A program made the position numbers and the translations under genes. Positions 27,667 to 37,203 of a stretch of 64,000 nucleotides of DNA are shown here, piece by piece; the first letter of the stretch is position 1, and every line of letters begins with the position of its first letter. The notes beneath the pieces are model-generated. The model saw nothing but the letters and a program-made list of their open reading frames with translations. It was not told where the DNA came from and did not search any database. Source of the stretch: Pseudoalteromonas sp. P1-9 (lineage in GTDB: Bacteria > Pseudomonadota > Gammaproteobacteria > Enterobacterales > Alteromonadaceae). Location: the NCBI RefSeq assembly GCF_001399975.1, contig NZ_LKBD01000004.1:62001-126000 (forward strand). Direction: 5' to 3'.

Positions 27667-28655
27667 TAGTTAGTGCCTCCTAAACTTGTTATCGAACTTT
27701 TCTTCATATTGTTTACATTTATTCCTGAAGCGACAGCATTGAGTGCTTGCGTAAATTCACTGCGCTTTAGCACATCTTTAATTTTATCTGCGTAATTAGG
27801 GTCAGTTGCATACCCTGCTTTTTGTAATTCATCGAGATACTGAGATGGGTCAGACGTTGTTTTCAGTGCTGATTGATAGCGTGGGTTTTGCTGTAAAAAG
27901 TTAACAAAATCATCAAAGCTTTCAGCAATGCTTTTATACGCTCTAAAATTAGATTGTTTTTTAACGGCAACGCCTTGTTCAAATTCAAGCGACGCTTTAG
28001 CTGCTTTATCACCTTGCCATGCTCGGTCAGCTTTAATATTGAAAAAATTATTTGAGCTTTGCCCATCACTCTTAGTAATCACATGTTTTCCCCAGCCTGT
28101 TTCAAGCGCTGATTGCGCCAACATAACAGCTGGACTTAACCCTATTTTTTCAGCTGCGCTTTTAGCGTGCTGCCAAAGTTCAGAAACAAACGACTGCTCA
28201 TTTTCAAATGCGGTTTCTTCACCTATAGTATTTGTCTGTTTTGGTGAATCTGTATTTGCGGTATTCAATGAAGGCTTTTGCATTGGCGCTATTTGGTCTG
28301 TTGAAAACAAACTTGCAGGCGTATATTTTCCTGGCGTTGGTGAAAGTTGCTGGACGATAATATCGGCTAGCCCTAATGCACCACTTTGCGAAAGTTCCAT
28401 AGAAAGCTGCTGATCGTGCATATCACGATAAAATTTAACGCTGCTTTCATTAAACGGGCTATCTTCGTCTTCAAATGCTTCATTGGCTTTACGCATACTT
28501 TTAAATAGCATTTGGGTAAAAATAGATTCAAACTGAGCTGCAACTTGCTTGAGCGCCTTTTTATCAGGATCGCCTTGCAGCGCTTCTTGACGTATAGAAT
28601 CTAAGTTACTCAAGTCAAAGAAACTTTGTTGATGATTTATGTTGTTACCATCCAT
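27666..28655 (-). CDS. flgJ: Rod-cap protein and peptidoglycan hydrolase FlgJ
   Basis: Bifunctional protein of 329 residues acting in the periplasm. N-terminal rod-binding domain (VAAQFESIFTQMLFKSMRKANEAF near 38-60) and C-terminal glucosaminidase domain (SPAVMLAQSALETGWGKHVI near 178-197, with catalytic Glu in ALETGWG). It starts a new transcription unit: the flgI terminator and a sigma-54-type site lie in the 134 bases upstream. Confidence 0.95.
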   Translation of the reverse strand: MDGNNINHQQSFFDLSNLDSIRQEALQGDPDKKALKQVAAQFESIFTQMLFKSMRKANEAFEDEDSPFNESSVKFYRDMHDQQLSMELSQSGALGLADIIVQQLSPTPGKYTPASLFSTDQIAPMQKPSLNTANTDSPKQTNTIGEETAFENEQSFVSELWQHAKSAAEKIGLSPAVMLAQSALETGWGKHVITKSDGQSSNNFFNIKADRAWQGDKAAKASLEFEQGVAVKKQSNFRAYKSIAESFDDFVNFLQQNPRYQSALKTTSDPSQYLDELQKAGYATDPNYADKIKDVLKRSEFTQALNAVASGINVNNMKKSSITSLGGTN

Positions 28656-28705
28656 AAGTCAGCTCTCATTCAATAAATTGGCTACGAAACACACTGATAA
28701 ATCAA

Positions 28706-28721
28706 TGCAAAAATCAAGCCA
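28706..28721 (-). promoter_or_regulatory. Sigma-54-type promoter of flgJKL
   Basis: Minus strand TGGCTTGATTTTTGCA, GG-N10-GC with consensus TTGCA. The predicted start, near 28695, is 40 bases before the flgJ ATG and just downstream of the flgI terminator. Confidence 0.62.
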
Positions 28722-28746
28722 AAGAAACCAAACTAGAACGCTAAAC

Positions 28747-28772
28747 AAAAAAGCCCTGCAATGCAGGGCTTT
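28747..28772 (-). terminator. Intrinsic terminator after flgI
   Basis: Near-perfect palindrome of 23 bases (28750-28772) rich in GC at its base, followed on the minus strand by a T6 run. It lies 18 bases after the flgI stop and ends the flgF-flgI unit. Confidence 0.85.
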
Positions 28773-28789
28773 AGTAACAATCTTTAAAC

Positions 28790-29884
28790 TTAAATCACGA
28801 TTAGCTGGCCACTTATTGCGCCCGCCTCTTTCAGCGCTTCAAGTATTGCCATTAAATCACCGGGCGCCGCGCCGACTTCGTTAATCGCTCGCACGAGATC
28901 ATCTAAACTCGCACCTGGATCAAATACAAAGGCGCGGGTATCATCGCGTGCAACATCAATAATACTTTGCTCTGTAACAACCGTTTGCCCACCAGCAAGT
29001 GCGTTGGGTTGATTAACATTTTGCTGCTCTGCAATCGTAACGGTCAATCCACCATGGGTGATTGCAGCGGGCTCCAAAGTAACATTTTTACCAATAACGA
29101 TAGTGCCTGTACGCGAATTAACGATAATTTTTGCGCTGTTATCAGCTGGTTCGAATTCAAGGTTTTCTAAGGTAGCGAGGTAAGCTACGCGCTGCGCAGG
29201 GTCGCGTGGTGCTAACACTTTAACCGACGCTGCATCCATTGCTGTGGCAGTATTTGGACCTACTAAATCGTTTATCGTATCAGACAAGGCTTTTGCAGTA
29301 GAAAAATCAGGACGGTGCAAATTAAATGTAATGTGATCACCTTGGTTGAACGGCGACGCAACCGCACGTTCGACAATCGCTCCATTTGGCACGCGGCCCA
29401 CAGTTGGTGTATTTACTAATACTTTACTGCCATCAGCACCTTCGGCGCCTAATCCGCTAACCACCATGCTGCCTTGTGCAATTGCATACACGTTGCCATC
29501 AACGCCCTTTAGAAAGGTTTGAATTAATGTACCACCGCGCAAGCTTAATGCGCTACCAATTGACGATACGGTAACATCGATTGTTTGGCCCGGTTTCACG
29601 AAAGGCGGTAAATCAGCATGTACAGCTACTGCTGCGACATTCTTAATCTTAGGCTTTAAGTTTGCAGGTAAAGTGATACCAAAACTGCTGAGCATGGCTT
29701 TAAAACTTTGCTCGGTAAAGCTACTTTTTTCGCCTGTGCCAGGCAAACCAACAACTAAACCATAACCAACAAGCTGGTTACTACGCACCCCTTCAACAAC
29801 GGTCACATCTTTAATGCGTTCTGCTGTTGTTGGGAAACTAAAAAGGCTAAGAAGCGCGATAAAACCAATAGCAAAATTACGCAT
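28790..29884 (-). CDS. flgI: Flagellar P-ring protein FlgI
   Basis: Periplasmic P-ring subunit of the outer bushing, 364 residues. Cleavable signal peptide ([21 protein letters not shown]), then [30 protein letters not shown] and the conserved [20 protein letters not shown]-terminus ends [31 protein letters not shown]. It follows flgH by eight bases. Confidence 0.97.
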   Translation of the reverse strand: MRNFAIGFIALLSLFSFPTTAERIKDVTVVEGVRSNQLVGYGLVVGLPGTGEKSSFTEQSFKAMLSSFGITLPANLKPKIKNVAAVAVHADLPPFVKPGQTIDVTVSSIGSALSLRGGTLIQTFLKGVDGNVYAIAQGSMVVSGLGAEGADGSKVLVNTPTVGRVPNGAIVERAVASPFNQGDHITFNLHRPDFSTAKALSDTINDLVGPNTATAMDAASVKVLAPRDPAQRVAYLATLENLEFEPADNSAKIIVNSRTGTIVIGKNVTLEPAAITHGGLTVTIAEQQNVNQPNALAGGQTVVTEQSIIDVARDDTRAFVFDPGASLDDLVRAINEVGAAPGDLMAILEALKEAGAISGQLIVI

Positions 29885-29892
29885 GCGACCTC

Positions 29893-30576
29893 CTAAAAAG
29901 GGTTTAATGGGCTTAAGAAGAACTGAGCTAACCAGCCTGCTTCTTGTGCATCTGCCAGTGCCCCTTTACCAGAGTACTGAATACGTGCGTTTGCAATACG
30001 GGTAGACATCACCATATTGTCAGCACTAACATCCTTCGGACGAACGATGCCTTCTAAACGAATAAACTCTTCACCGGTATTAAGCGTGAGCCACTTTTCA
30101 CCGCGAATAACTAAATTACCGTTTGGTAATACGCGCATCACATTAACTGAAATATTACCGTTTAGACTATTTGACTGATCTGACTTCGCATCGCCTTTAT
30201 ATGAGCCCTCTGAACCAACACCGTATTGCAACGCATCACCATTGATCGTCACTGCATTACCGCCAAATCCAGTAACCGGTGATAGTGCAAAATCCGTTTC
30301 TCGGTCAGTTTCCGTTTTTGCCGTTTTTGATGCCTGAGTTGATTCACTCAGCACTACGGTAATAATGTCACCTTGGCGCAGCGCTTTTTGGTCTGAATAA
30401 AGGTCATTTGAGTAATGTATATTATAAAGTGAGCCCGTATTTACCTGCGACACATCGGTATCTTCAGGATACAGCGGCGCATAATACGGATCATCACGTT
30501 CGACGAAACGGTTTGCTGTTGTCACACAACCGCTTAAAAGTACGCTGCCGATCAATGTTAATAGTAACTTACTCAT
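29893..30576 (-). CDS. flgH: Flagellar L-ring lipoprotein FlgH
   Basis: Outer-membrane L-ring subunit. Lipobox LLSGC with the modified Cys about residue 17 from the ATG at 30576, which has an AGGTGG ribosome site; the GTG at 30585 adds only three residues. Family stretches [45 protein letters not shown] and [19 protein letters not shown] are visible. Encoded between flgG and flgI in the usual order. Confidence 0.96.
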   Translation of the reverse strand: MSKLLLTLIGSVLLSGCVTTANRFVERDDPYYAPLYPEDTDVSQVNTGSLYNIHYSNDLYSDQKALRQGDIITVVLSESTQASKTAKTETDRETDFALSPVTGFGGNAVTINGDALQYGVGSEGSYKGDAKSDQSNSLNGNISVNVMRVLPNGNLVIRGEKWLTLNTGEEFIRLEGIVRPKDVSADNMVMSTRIANARIQYSGKGALADAQEAGWLAQFFLSPLNPF

Positions 30577-30588
30577 GCTAACCACCTA

Positions 30589-31377
30589 TTAAAGCTGCTG
30601 ATTAATGTAACTCAACATTTCATCAACCGAAGAAATCACTTTTGAATTCATCTCATAAACGCGCTGCGTCTCAATAAGATTTACCAACTCTTCGGTTACA
30701 TTCACGTTTGATGTTTCAAGAGAGCCCTGCACAATCACACCTAATCCATCCACACTCGGGTTACCTTGCACTGGTGCACCACTTACTGCGGTTTCTGTGT
30801 AGAGGTTTTGCCCCATAGGCTCAAGACCTGATGGATTAATAAAATCAGAAATAGTGAGCTGACCAATTACCGCGTTATCTGCTTGCCCTGCGATACGCAC
30901 TGATACTTCGCCATCTTGCGATACAATAATCTGCTGTGCATCGTCAGGGACGTTCATTTCTGGTTGTAACGGATAACCTGCACCCGATGTTACGATGCGA
31001 CCTTCTTCATCTGTGGTAAATTGGCCATTTCGCGTATAGGCAAGACTACCGTCCGGCATCGCAACTTCAAAAAAACCCTGACCTTGAATCATCCAGTCCA
31101 TCGAGTTATCAGTTGTTAGCATATTTCCTTGTGAGAAATTCTTTTGCGTAGCAACTACTTTTGAGCCCGCACCTAACATTAAACCCGATGGCAGTTGCGT
31201 ATCTTGCGATGAGCGACCACCCGGTTGATTAATATTTTGATAAAGCAAATCTTCGAAAATCGCACGGCTTTTTTTGTACCCTACGGTGCTCGCGTTTGCT
31301 AAGTTATTTGATATTACAGACGTATCGGTTTGCTGCGCATCGATACCTGTTTTACTGATCCACAATGCAGGATGCAT
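30589..31377 (-). CDS. flgG: Distal rod protein FlgG
   Basis: Major distal-rod subunit of 262 residues. N-terminal MHPALWISKTGIDAQQTDTSVISNNLANASTVGYKKSRA and C-terminal LETSNVNVTEELVNLIETQRVYEMNSKVI are the typical rod/hook termini. I chose the ATG at 31377, with GGAGG five bases upstream; a start four codons earlier is not family-like. Confidence 0.96.
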   Translation of the reverse strand: MHPALWISKTGIDAQQTDTSVISNNLANASTVGYKKSRAIFEDLLYQNINQPGGRSSQDTQLPSGLMLGAGSKVVATQKNFSQGNMLTTDNSMDWMIQGQGFFEVAMPDGSLAYTRNGQFTTDEEGRIVTSGAGYPLQPEMNVPDDAQQIIVSQDGEVSVRIAGQADNAVIGQLTISDFINPSGLEPMGQNLYTETAVSGAPVQGNPSVDGLGVIVQGSLETSNVNVTEELVNLIETQRVYEMNSKVISSVDEMLSYINQQL

Positions 31378-31395
31378 ACTAACCTCCAAAAACCA

Positions 31396-32142
31396 TTAAT
31401 AAATTCGCATAAGAGAACTTTGGCTTTCGTCAATTTTCTCTGCGGTTTTCATCATTTTGACTTGCAACTCAAACTGACGTTGGTGTGAAATCATTCCCAC
31501 CATCTCATCAACTGGGTTCACATTAGACATCTCTAATGCACCGCTAGTTACTGTCATATTTGGGTCGGTATCCAGTTCCGCCCCATCTTTATTTCTAAAC
31601 AAGCCATCCAACCCTTTTTCTAAAGGTTGAACACCATACGCACTGACCAACTTTAAACGGTCGATATCTTCAATAAAATTTGCAGGTGCGCCTTGCGGCC
31701 TAACTTGGATCATGCCGTCTTTGGCAATTTGTACTTTTTCAATCGGCACAGGCAAAATAACGGGACCCGCTTCACCGATGACAGGTAAGCCATTAGCTGT
31801 AAATAGCTGCCCTGTTTCACTCATGCGTAAATTGCCTGAACGAGTGTAGGCCTCGTCACCATTTGCATCTTGCACAGCAAGCCAACCGTTTTCACCAACC
31901 GCAATATCAAGTTCACGACCGGTCATAGATAAGGCGCCAGCACTCAAGCGTGAGCCCGGTCTTTCTTCCATCGCAAATACGCGAGTTGGTAAGCCTTCAC
32001 CAAATGCCTGCATAGAACGTGCTTGTTCTAAATCAGCTTTAAACGCAGTGGTTTTTGCATTAGCCAAATTATTAGCTTTAACTGCAATACCCAACATATT
32101 TTGTTTAGCGCCCGATGCAGCGACATAAAGTAATTTATCCAT
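31396..32142 (-). CDS. flgF: Proximal rod protein FlgF
   Basis: Rod subunit of 248 residues with MDKLLYVAASGAKQNMLGIAVKANNLANAKTTAFKADLE at the N-terminus and GALEMSNVNPVDEMVGMISHQRQFELQVKMM at the C-terminus. First gene after an intrinsic terminator downstream of flgE. It has its own sigma-54-type promoter and an inverted repeat at 32150-32177 whose left arm contains the AGG ribosome site. Confidence 0.95.
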   Translation of the reverse strand: MDKLLYVAASGAKQNMLGIAVKANNLANAKTTAFKADLEQARSMQAFGEGLPTRVFAMEERPGSRLSAGALSMTGRELDIAVGENGWLAVQDANGDEAYTRSGNLRMSETGQLFTANGLPVIGEAGPVILPVPIEKVQIAKDGMIQVRPQGAPANFIEDIDRLKLVSAYGVQPLEKGLDGLFRNKDGAELDTDPNMTVTSGALEMSNVNPVDEMVGMISHQRQFELQVKMMKTAEKIDESQSSLMRIY

Positions 32143-32149
32143 CGACTCG

Positions 32150-32177
32150 ACCTAATAGTGATCACTAATAGTTAGGT
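32150..32177 (-). repeat. Inverted repeat over the flgF ribosome site
   Basis: ACCTAA (32150-32155) and TTAGGT (32172-32177) flank the perfect palindrome TAGTGATCACTA (32156-32167). On the minus strand the left arm includes the AGG ribosome site seven bases before the ATG. The predicted transcription start falls inside the repeat, so it could be an operator or a partial RNA hairpin. Confidence 0.5.
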
Positions 32178-32179
32178 AG

Positions 32180-32195
32180 AGCAAAAATGATGCCA
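32180..32195 (-). promoter_or_regulatory. Sigma-54-type promoter of flgFGHI
   Basis: Minus strand TGGCATCATTTTTGCT: excellent match to TGGCAC-N5-TTGCW with ten-base spacing. Predicted start near 32170. Confidence 0.65.
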
Positions 32196-32242
32196 ATCGC
32201 AATGATTGAAAATTGACGCTATTGAGAAATAACAAATTAAAT

Positions 32243-32266
32243 AAAAAAGAGCTGAAAAATCAGCCC
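32243..32266 (-). terminator. Intrinsic terminator after flgE
   Basis: Seven-base-pair stem (32249-32255 with 32260-32266, one G-U) followed on the minus strand by TTTTTTATTT, 29 bases past the flgE stop. Confidence 0.7.
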
Positions 32267-32294
32267 TATAAAGAAGTGAATTACGCTAACTAAA

Positions 32295-33617
32295 TTAGCG
32301 GATCTGTAAGATGTTTTGTTGCAGTGTTGAGTTAACTTCTAAAGCTCGTGAGTTCGCTTGGAAGTTTCTCTGCGCAGAAATTAAATCCACAAGTTCGTTG
32401 GTTAAGTTTACGTTAGATTGCTCAAGCGCACTTGAATTAATCGTACCTAATGTGCCAGAGTTAGGCTCACCTGCTATTGGCTCACCGGACGTTAAACTTT
32501 CTTTCCACGCCGTATTGCCTACCTGTGATAAACCTTGTGAATTAGCAAATCGTACCATAGACACTTGACTAATATAGGTTGAATCTCCATTACTGTATGA
32601 CGCAACGATCTTACCATCGGTGCCGATATCAATACCCGTTAAGCGCCCTACTGTTGCACCATCTTGTTCAAGCGCTTTTACCTCAAAACGACTCGCATAC
32701 TGAGTTGGTTGTTTATTTGCAGTACCAGCTTCATCACGCCAATTGATGTTTACGTCATTTGGAAAGGCCGCACCATTAGTTAAAAGACTAGATAAGTTAC
32801 CCGCAGTTAATGAAACCGGATCAAATGTGGTATTTGGGGCCGTAACTGGTGCTGATGGTAGACCGCTTGAATCAAATGTGAATGTGCTAACAGGACCTGC
32901 TGCAGGATTAGTACCTGTATTATCAAACTCTTGACCATCTAATGTTGCACGAACTTCCCACTGGTTATTAGTGGCCGTTTTAACAAAGTAAAACTGCATA
33001 ATATGCGGCTCACCAAGTGAATCGTATACTGTCGTAGATGTAGATGCATTAAACGTAGCAGAATCTGTTGGATTAAATGGCGCTACTGTAGGCTGAGTTG
33101 CACCTGCATCTAAGTTAAATGAGGTATACACATTATTTGTTGCGCGTGGTGCACCTGATGCATCCGGAATTTGAATCGGAGAAGCTGTGCTTAAACTTAC
33201 AGACGTTGTATCACCATTCGATGGGTCTACAGGGAAACCACGTAAAAAGTTACCTTGTGCATCGACAACGAAATTATCTTTGTTAAGTTTGAATGCACCA
33301 GCACGTGTATAGGTATAATCTTGCGATGATAAGGAATCAGTCATCGCAAAGTAACCTTCGCCGGTAATCGCTAAATCAAGCGCGTTTTGAGTAAACTGTA
33401 ATGAACCCTGATTAAACTGTTGTGCAACAACCGTTGTTTGCACACCGTCACCATTTTTCGTTTTGCCCGAACTAAATACCGACGCAGCATATACATCTGC
33501 GAATTCAGCTCGTGACTCTTTAAAACCTGTTGTGTTTACGTTCGCAATATTGTTTGCGGTTACATCGAGATCTTTTTGTGCCGCAGCTAATCCCGTTAAT
33601 GCAATATTAAAACTCAT
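32295..33617 (-). CDS. flgE: Flagellar hook protein FlgE
   Basis: Hook subunit of 440 residues. N-terminal MSFNIALTGLAAAQKDLDVTANNIANVNTTGFKESRAEFADVY, FlgE D2-like middle with VYDSLGEPHIMQFYFVKT, and C-terminal LEQSNVNLTNELVDLISAQRNFQANSRAL. AGAGG ribosome site before the ATG. Last gene of the flgB-flgE unit. Confidence 0.97.
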   Translation of the reverse strand: MSFNIALTGLAAAQKDLDVTANNIANVNTTGFKESRAEFADVYAASVFSSGKTKNGDGVQTTVVAQQFNQGSLQFTQNALDLAITGEGYFAMTDSLSSQDYTYTRAGAFKLNKDNFVVDAQGNFLRGFPVDPSNGDTTSVSLSTASPIQIPDASGAPRATNNVYTSFNLDAGATQPTVAPFNPTDSATFNASTSTTVYDSLGEPHIMQFYFVKTATNNQWEVRATLDGQEFDNTGTNPAAGPVSTFTFDSSGLPSAPVTAPNTTFDPVSLTAGNLSSLLTNGAAFPNDVNINWRDEAGTANKQPTQYASRFEVKALEQDGATVGRLTGIDIGTDGKIVASYSNGDSTYISQVSMVRFANSQGLSQVGNTAWKESLTSGEPIAGEPNSGTLGTINSSALEQSNVNLTNELVDLISAQRNFQANSRALEVNSTLQQNILQIR

Positions 33618-33696
33618 AATTCACCTCTTAAACTCGCAGTCCTGATTGTTAGAAAACTGCTTACTCGGAGTTATTTATTCAACTTTAATGCCAAGA

Positions 33697-34383
33697 TTAA
33701 CCTTGAGCGATTTCGACAACATCACTTAAATTAATCGAACCAGCGCCCGTGTTAAGTACCAAGCCATGTGTGCCTTTTAAACTAACACTTGAAATGTTCA
33801 AAAACGCACCAGTTGGAAAACTCATATACTCACCATCTGCGACTCGTCCTTCCGCCGTCATCGCGTAATTGCCAGGTGGCAACGGATTACCGCTTTCATC
33901 TTTGCCATCCCACTCAAACTTTGCTGCGCCCGCTGTCTTCGAACCAATATCCAGCGTGCGAACAACCTCACCCGCTGCATTTTTGATTTTTACCGTGACA
34001 TCATGAGCCGAGGTATCCAGCGCCACACTGCCAGTCGATGTTTTGCCATCTCTTAGTTCTAGCACTGTTGATGGAACCAGTGCATCTTTACCAACCAAAG
34101 TTGATGCTTGTAGTGCAGAATTCGAAGTCATCGTTGAAGCAAAGCTTTCAAAGTTTGCATTCAATTGACTAATACCATCAGCCATCGAAAAGCTAGTCAT
34201 TTGCGCAATCATCTGATCGTTATCCGCAGGTTTAGTCGGATCTTGATACGATAACTGCTGCGTTAACAATGCAAAGAAATCTTCTTGTTTTAGCTGATCG
34301 TTATCATTTTGTTCAGGAACACCTGTCGGTGTTTTCCATTTAACTGAATCAATAAAACTGTCGTTACTCACGTTTGTTGTCAT
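33697..34383 (-). CDS. flgD: Hook scaffold protein FlgD
   Basis: Hook-cap protein of 228 residues needed for hook assembly and then shed. N-terminal FlgD motif LKQEDFFALLTQQLSYQDPTKPADNDQMIAQMTSFSMADGI near 26-66, and a C-terminal FlgD Ig-like/tudor domain with GKDESGNPLPPGNYAMTAEG. It lies between flgC and flgE as usual. Confidence 0.96.
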   Translation of the reverse strand: MTTNVSNDSFIDSVKWKTPTGVPEQNDNDQLKQEDFFALLTQQLSYQDPTKPADNDQMIAQMTSFSMADGISQLNANFESFASTMTSNSALQASTLVGKDALVPSTVLELRDGKTSTGSVALDTSAHDVTVKIKNAAGEVVRTLDIGSKTAGAAKFEWDGKDESGNPLPPGNYAMTAEGRVADGEYMSFPTGAFLNISSVSLKGTHGLVLNTGAGSINLSDVVEIAQG

Positions 34384-34395
34384 GATCAGCTCCTA

Positions 34396-34818
34396 TTAGT
34401 TTTGACCCATGCGCAGAGTACGAGACAGCATTTGTTTCGCTGCATCAGCTACTTGAACATTGGTTTGGTAATTACGTGATGCAGAAATCATATTTGCCAT
34501 TTCTTCCACAACATTGACATTCGGCTTATAGATAAAACCATCTTTATCAGCCAGCGGATGCTCTGGATTGAATTCACGCTTAAGTGGTTTGTCACTTTCA
34601 ACAATACCAAGCACCTTTACTCCAACCGCTTCACCTTGTTGCGCGTTGACCGCTTTGCTCAATTCTGCAGAAAAAACAGGATGACGCGCACGGTAAGTTT
34701 CATCAGCACTTGAACTCACTGAGTTAGCATTAGACAAATTACTTGCAGTCGTATTTAAACGCACAGATTGTGCACTCATGCCAGTACCAGAAATGTTAAA
34801 TACATTATATAGACTCAT
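34396..34818 (-). CDS. flgC: Proximal rod protein FlgC
   Basis: Rod subunit of 140 residues: MSLYNVFNISGTGMSAQSVRLNTTASNLSNANSV at the N-terminus, KPNVNVVEEMANMISASRNYQTNVQVADAAKQMLSRTLRMGQ at the C-terminus. Two bases after flgB. Confidence 0.96.
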   Translation of the reverse strand: MSLYNVFNISGTGMSAQSVRLNTTASNLSNANSVSSSADETYRARHPVFSAELSKAVNAQQGEAVGVKVLGIVESDKPLKREFNPEHPLADKDGFIYKPNVNVVEEMANMISASRNYQTNVQVADAAKQMLSRTLRMGQN

Positions 34819-34820
34819 AA

Positions 34821-35225
34821 TTATGCCCCTTGCCCACCTAGTGCTTTTTTCAAGCCTTTAAACTTACCGCCTAAAAAGTTAATGCTTGCTTGGTACTCCA
34901 TTGCGTTTTGAACATACTTACTACGTTCTTCCTGCATATCCACAGTATTACCGTCGCCGGTATCAGGCTGAGTGGGTACTCGATACAAGGTGTTACTTTC
35001 TAAACTATTAATAGATAGATCGAAGTGTTTTTCGTGAGTGGTCGACAAGCGCTTAGATTGGCTCGATTTAGCCTGCTCAAGGGCTTTTGAAAAATCGATG
35101 TCTCGCGCTTTGTAGTTTGGCGTATCTGCGTTAGCAATATTGGTTGCTAGCACTTCTGCTCTTTGCGAACGAGCAAGAGTAGCTTGCGGATGAATGCCGA
35201 GTGCTCTGTCAAAACTGATAGCCAT
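34821..35225 (-). CDS. flgB: Proximal rod protein FlgB
   Basis: Rod subunit of 134 residues with FDRALGIHPQATLARSQRAEVLATNIANADTPNYKARDIDF and a terminal VDMQEERSKYVQNAMEYQASINFLGGKFKGLKKAL. First gene of the rod/hook operon, 64 bases after cheR, with its own sigma-54-type promoter in that gap. Confidence 0.96.
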   Translation of the reverse strand: MAISFDRALGIHPQATLARSQRAEVLATNIANADTPNYKARDIDFSKALEQAKSSQSKRLSTTHEKHFDLSINSLESNTLYRVPTQPDTGDGNTVDMQEERSKYVQNAMEYQASINFLGGKFKGLKKALGGQGA

Positions 35226-35258
35226 AACTTCTCCAAAAAAGTGACTTTGAAGAAGTCA

Positions 35259-35274
35259 TGCAAATAGTAAGCCA
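35259..35274 (-). promoter_or_regulatory. Sigma-54-type promoter of flgBCDE
   Basis: Minus strand TGGCTTACTATTTGCA with exact ten-base GG-GC spacing, in the short cheR-flgB gap. Predicted start near 35249, 24 bases before the ATG. Confidence 0.6.
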
Positions 35275-35288
35275 GAGCTACTGACTAA

Positions 35289-36113
35289 TTATTTTTTTTG
35301 ATAAATGATACCGGGATTACAGCGGATCATTTCAAAATCCTCGCTTAATCCAGTCATAGATTCTGACGCGCCTAGAAATAAATACCCTTTAGGGCTAAGG
35401 GCTTGGTGAAATTGTTTAATAATTTTTGCTTTAACTTCCGGTGAGAAGTAAATCAACACATTACGACAAAAAATGATTTCAAATTTACCCATAAGGGCAT
35501 ACGAATCTAACAAGTTTAAGTGGCGAAAGCTCACCATCCGCTTTATATCATCGTTCACTTTTGCCATACCGTGATCCGAATCCGTAAAAAACTTGCGACG
35601 TCTTTCAGGTGATAGGCCTCGTGCCAGCGCAAGCGAATCGTATTCAGCATTTTTACAGATATCTAACATGGTGTTAGATATATCTGTACCAACAATATTA
35701 ACGCCCGCTAGTGCTCCTGGCTTTGACTGCTTGAATTCAGCGGCACTCATAGCGATTGAATACGGTTCTTGCCCTGAAGAACTTGCTGCTGACCAAATTT
35801 TAATAGGTCTGCGCAGCTCCGACAGTTCAGGGAAAAGTTTATTTTTAAGCAATTCGAATGGGTATGTATCACGAAACCACAGAGTTTCATTAGTTGTCAT
35901 TGCATCAACAACCGCAGCCCTTAACTGACGTTCACGCGGGCTAAGCGTTTTAGTCACTAATTCTGATAAAGAGTCGACATCAAACCTTGCCATTAAAGGT
36001 GCAAGACGGCTCTTTACTAGATACTGTTTATTGTCACCTAGCACAATGCCACATTGCTGCTCTAAAAAGCTTTTAAATTGCTGATATTCTTTATCATCTA
36101 AGTTTTTGTTCAA
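35289..36113 (-). CDS. cheR: Chemotaxis protein methyltransferase CheR
   Basis: SAM-dependent glutamate methyltransferase of 274 residues that methylates chemoreceptors in the cytoplasm. N-terminal helical CheR_N domain, then IKIWSAASSSGQEPYSIAMSAAE (SAM motif I near 103-125), VGTDISNTMLDICKNAEYDS, and FEIIFCRNVLIYFSPEVKAKII. It follows cheV by 17 bases in the polar-flagellate order cheV-cheR-flgB. Confidence 0.95.
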   Translation of the reverse strand: MNKNLDDKEYQQFKSFLEQQCGIVLGDNKQYLVKSRLAPLMARFDVDSLSELVTKTLSPRERQLRAAVVDAMTTNETLWFRDTYPFELLKNKLFPELSELRRPIKIWSAASSSGQEPYSIAMSAAEFKQSKPGALAGVNIVGTDISNTMLDICKNAEYDSLALARGLSPERRRKFFTDSDHGMAKVNDDIKRMVSFRHLNLLDSYALMGKFEIIFCRNVLIYFSPEVKAKIIKQFHQALSPKGYLFLGASESMTGLSEDFEMIRCNPGIIYQKK

Positions 36114-36130
36114 GTTTATTACTCGCTGGT

Positions 36131-37063
36131 CTAATCTTCATGAACCCACTTTTTAACCGCAGTAGCTAGCTCGTCTGGGTTAAACTTCGCAATAAAATCA
36201 TCAGCTCCGACTTTTTCAACCATCGCCTGATTAAATACACCACTGAGTGATGTATGTAATATAACATGAAGCGGTGCTGTTCTGGGATCAGCCTTTAGTT
36301 CCGCTGTTAACGTATATCCATCCATTTCAGGCATTTCTACGTCTGAAATAAGTAGGGCCACGCGTTCAGTAACCACACTTTGGCAATCTTTCTCGGCAAT
36401 TTCTTTCAGGCGAACGAGCGCCTCGCGTCCATTTTTTGCCACCTCAGTTTGCACACCTAAAGGCTCAAGTGCACGTTTCACTTGGTTTCTCGCAACTGTC
36501 GAATCATCGGCAATAAATACAATACGCTCACCAAGGTCTTTTTGCATTTCACCATCTGAAACCAAATCAGCGCTCACCTCGGTGTTTACTGGGCAAATTT
36601 CATTCAGTATCTTTTCTACATCCAGTATTTCAACGAGTTCCTTTTCGATTTCAGTTACTGCAGTTAAATACGAATAACGCCCCGAACCTGACGGGGGTGG
36701 CATAATTGATTCCCAGTTGATATTAACGATACGTTCAACCGAGTCGACTAAAAAGCCCTGCACTGAACGGTTATATTCAGTAATGATAATAAAACAATCT
36801 TTTGTATCTTGAATTCCTGGGCCACCAATAGCTAACGAAAGATCGATAACCGAAATTGTTTGCCCACGTATATGCGCCACACCTTTAACATAATGATTAG
36901 ATTTTGGCATTGCCGTTAAGTTAGGACACTGTAAAACCTCACGTACTTTGAACACGTTAATTCCGAACCGCTGCCTGCCTTTTAACTTAAACAGCAACAA
37001 CTCTAGCCTATTTTGACCTACGAGTTGCGTTCGCTGATTAACCGAATCTAAAATGCCTGCCAT
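36131..37063 (-). CDS. cheV: Chemotaxis coupling/response protein CheV
   Basis: Protein of 310 residues joining a CheW-like coupling domain (about 15-165; FGINVFKVREVLQC, GVAHIRGQTISVIDLSLAIGG) to a receiver domain (about 178-308; VFIADDSTVARNQVKRALE, LLISDVEMPEMDGYTLTAEL with phosphoacceptor Asp, and the conserved Thr and Lys). It adapts receptor-kinase coupling. GGAG ribosome site upstream of the ATG. Divergent from flgA. Confidence 0.95.
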   Translation of the reverse strand: MAGILDSVNQRTQLVGQNRLELLLFKLKGRQRFGINVFKVREVLQCPNLTAMPKSNHYVKGVAHIRGQTISVIDLSLAIGGPGIQDTKDCFIIITEYNRSVQGFLVDSVERIVNINWESIMPPPSGSGRYSYLTAVTEIEKELVEILDVEKILNEICPVNTEVSADLVSDGEMQKDLGERIVFIADDSTVARNQVKRALEPLGVQTEVAKNGREALVRLKEIAEKDCQSVVTERVALLISDVEMPEMDGYTLTAELKADPRTAPLHVILHTSLSGVFNQAMVEKVGADDFIAKFNPDELATAVKKWVHED

Positions 37064-37091
37064 TTCAATCTCCTAACTTGAAGCAATGAAA

Positions 37092-37107
37092 AGGAATACT
37101 TCTTGCT
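37092..37107 (+). promoter_or_regulatory. Weak sigma-54-like site upstream of flgA
   Basis: AGGAATACTTCTTGCT has GG-N10-GC spacing and a good TTGCT -12 box but a poor -24 box. It lies about 95 bases before the flgA ATG. A TTGACA hexamer at 37151-37156 is an alternative sigma-70 -35 without a clear -10. Confidence 0.28.
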
Positions 37108-37203
37108 TCTTTGTTATTGTACTACCGTATAACATTGATGTGCCATAATTTTGACACTCGCTAGTTATACCTTGTTTTACCCATAAAGCATAGTCGAAAC
37201 ATT

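Noticed and set aside
37064..37203. Sigma-54 promoter for cheV
   Set aside because: The only TGGCAC-like sequence on the minus strand lacks a GC ten bases on.
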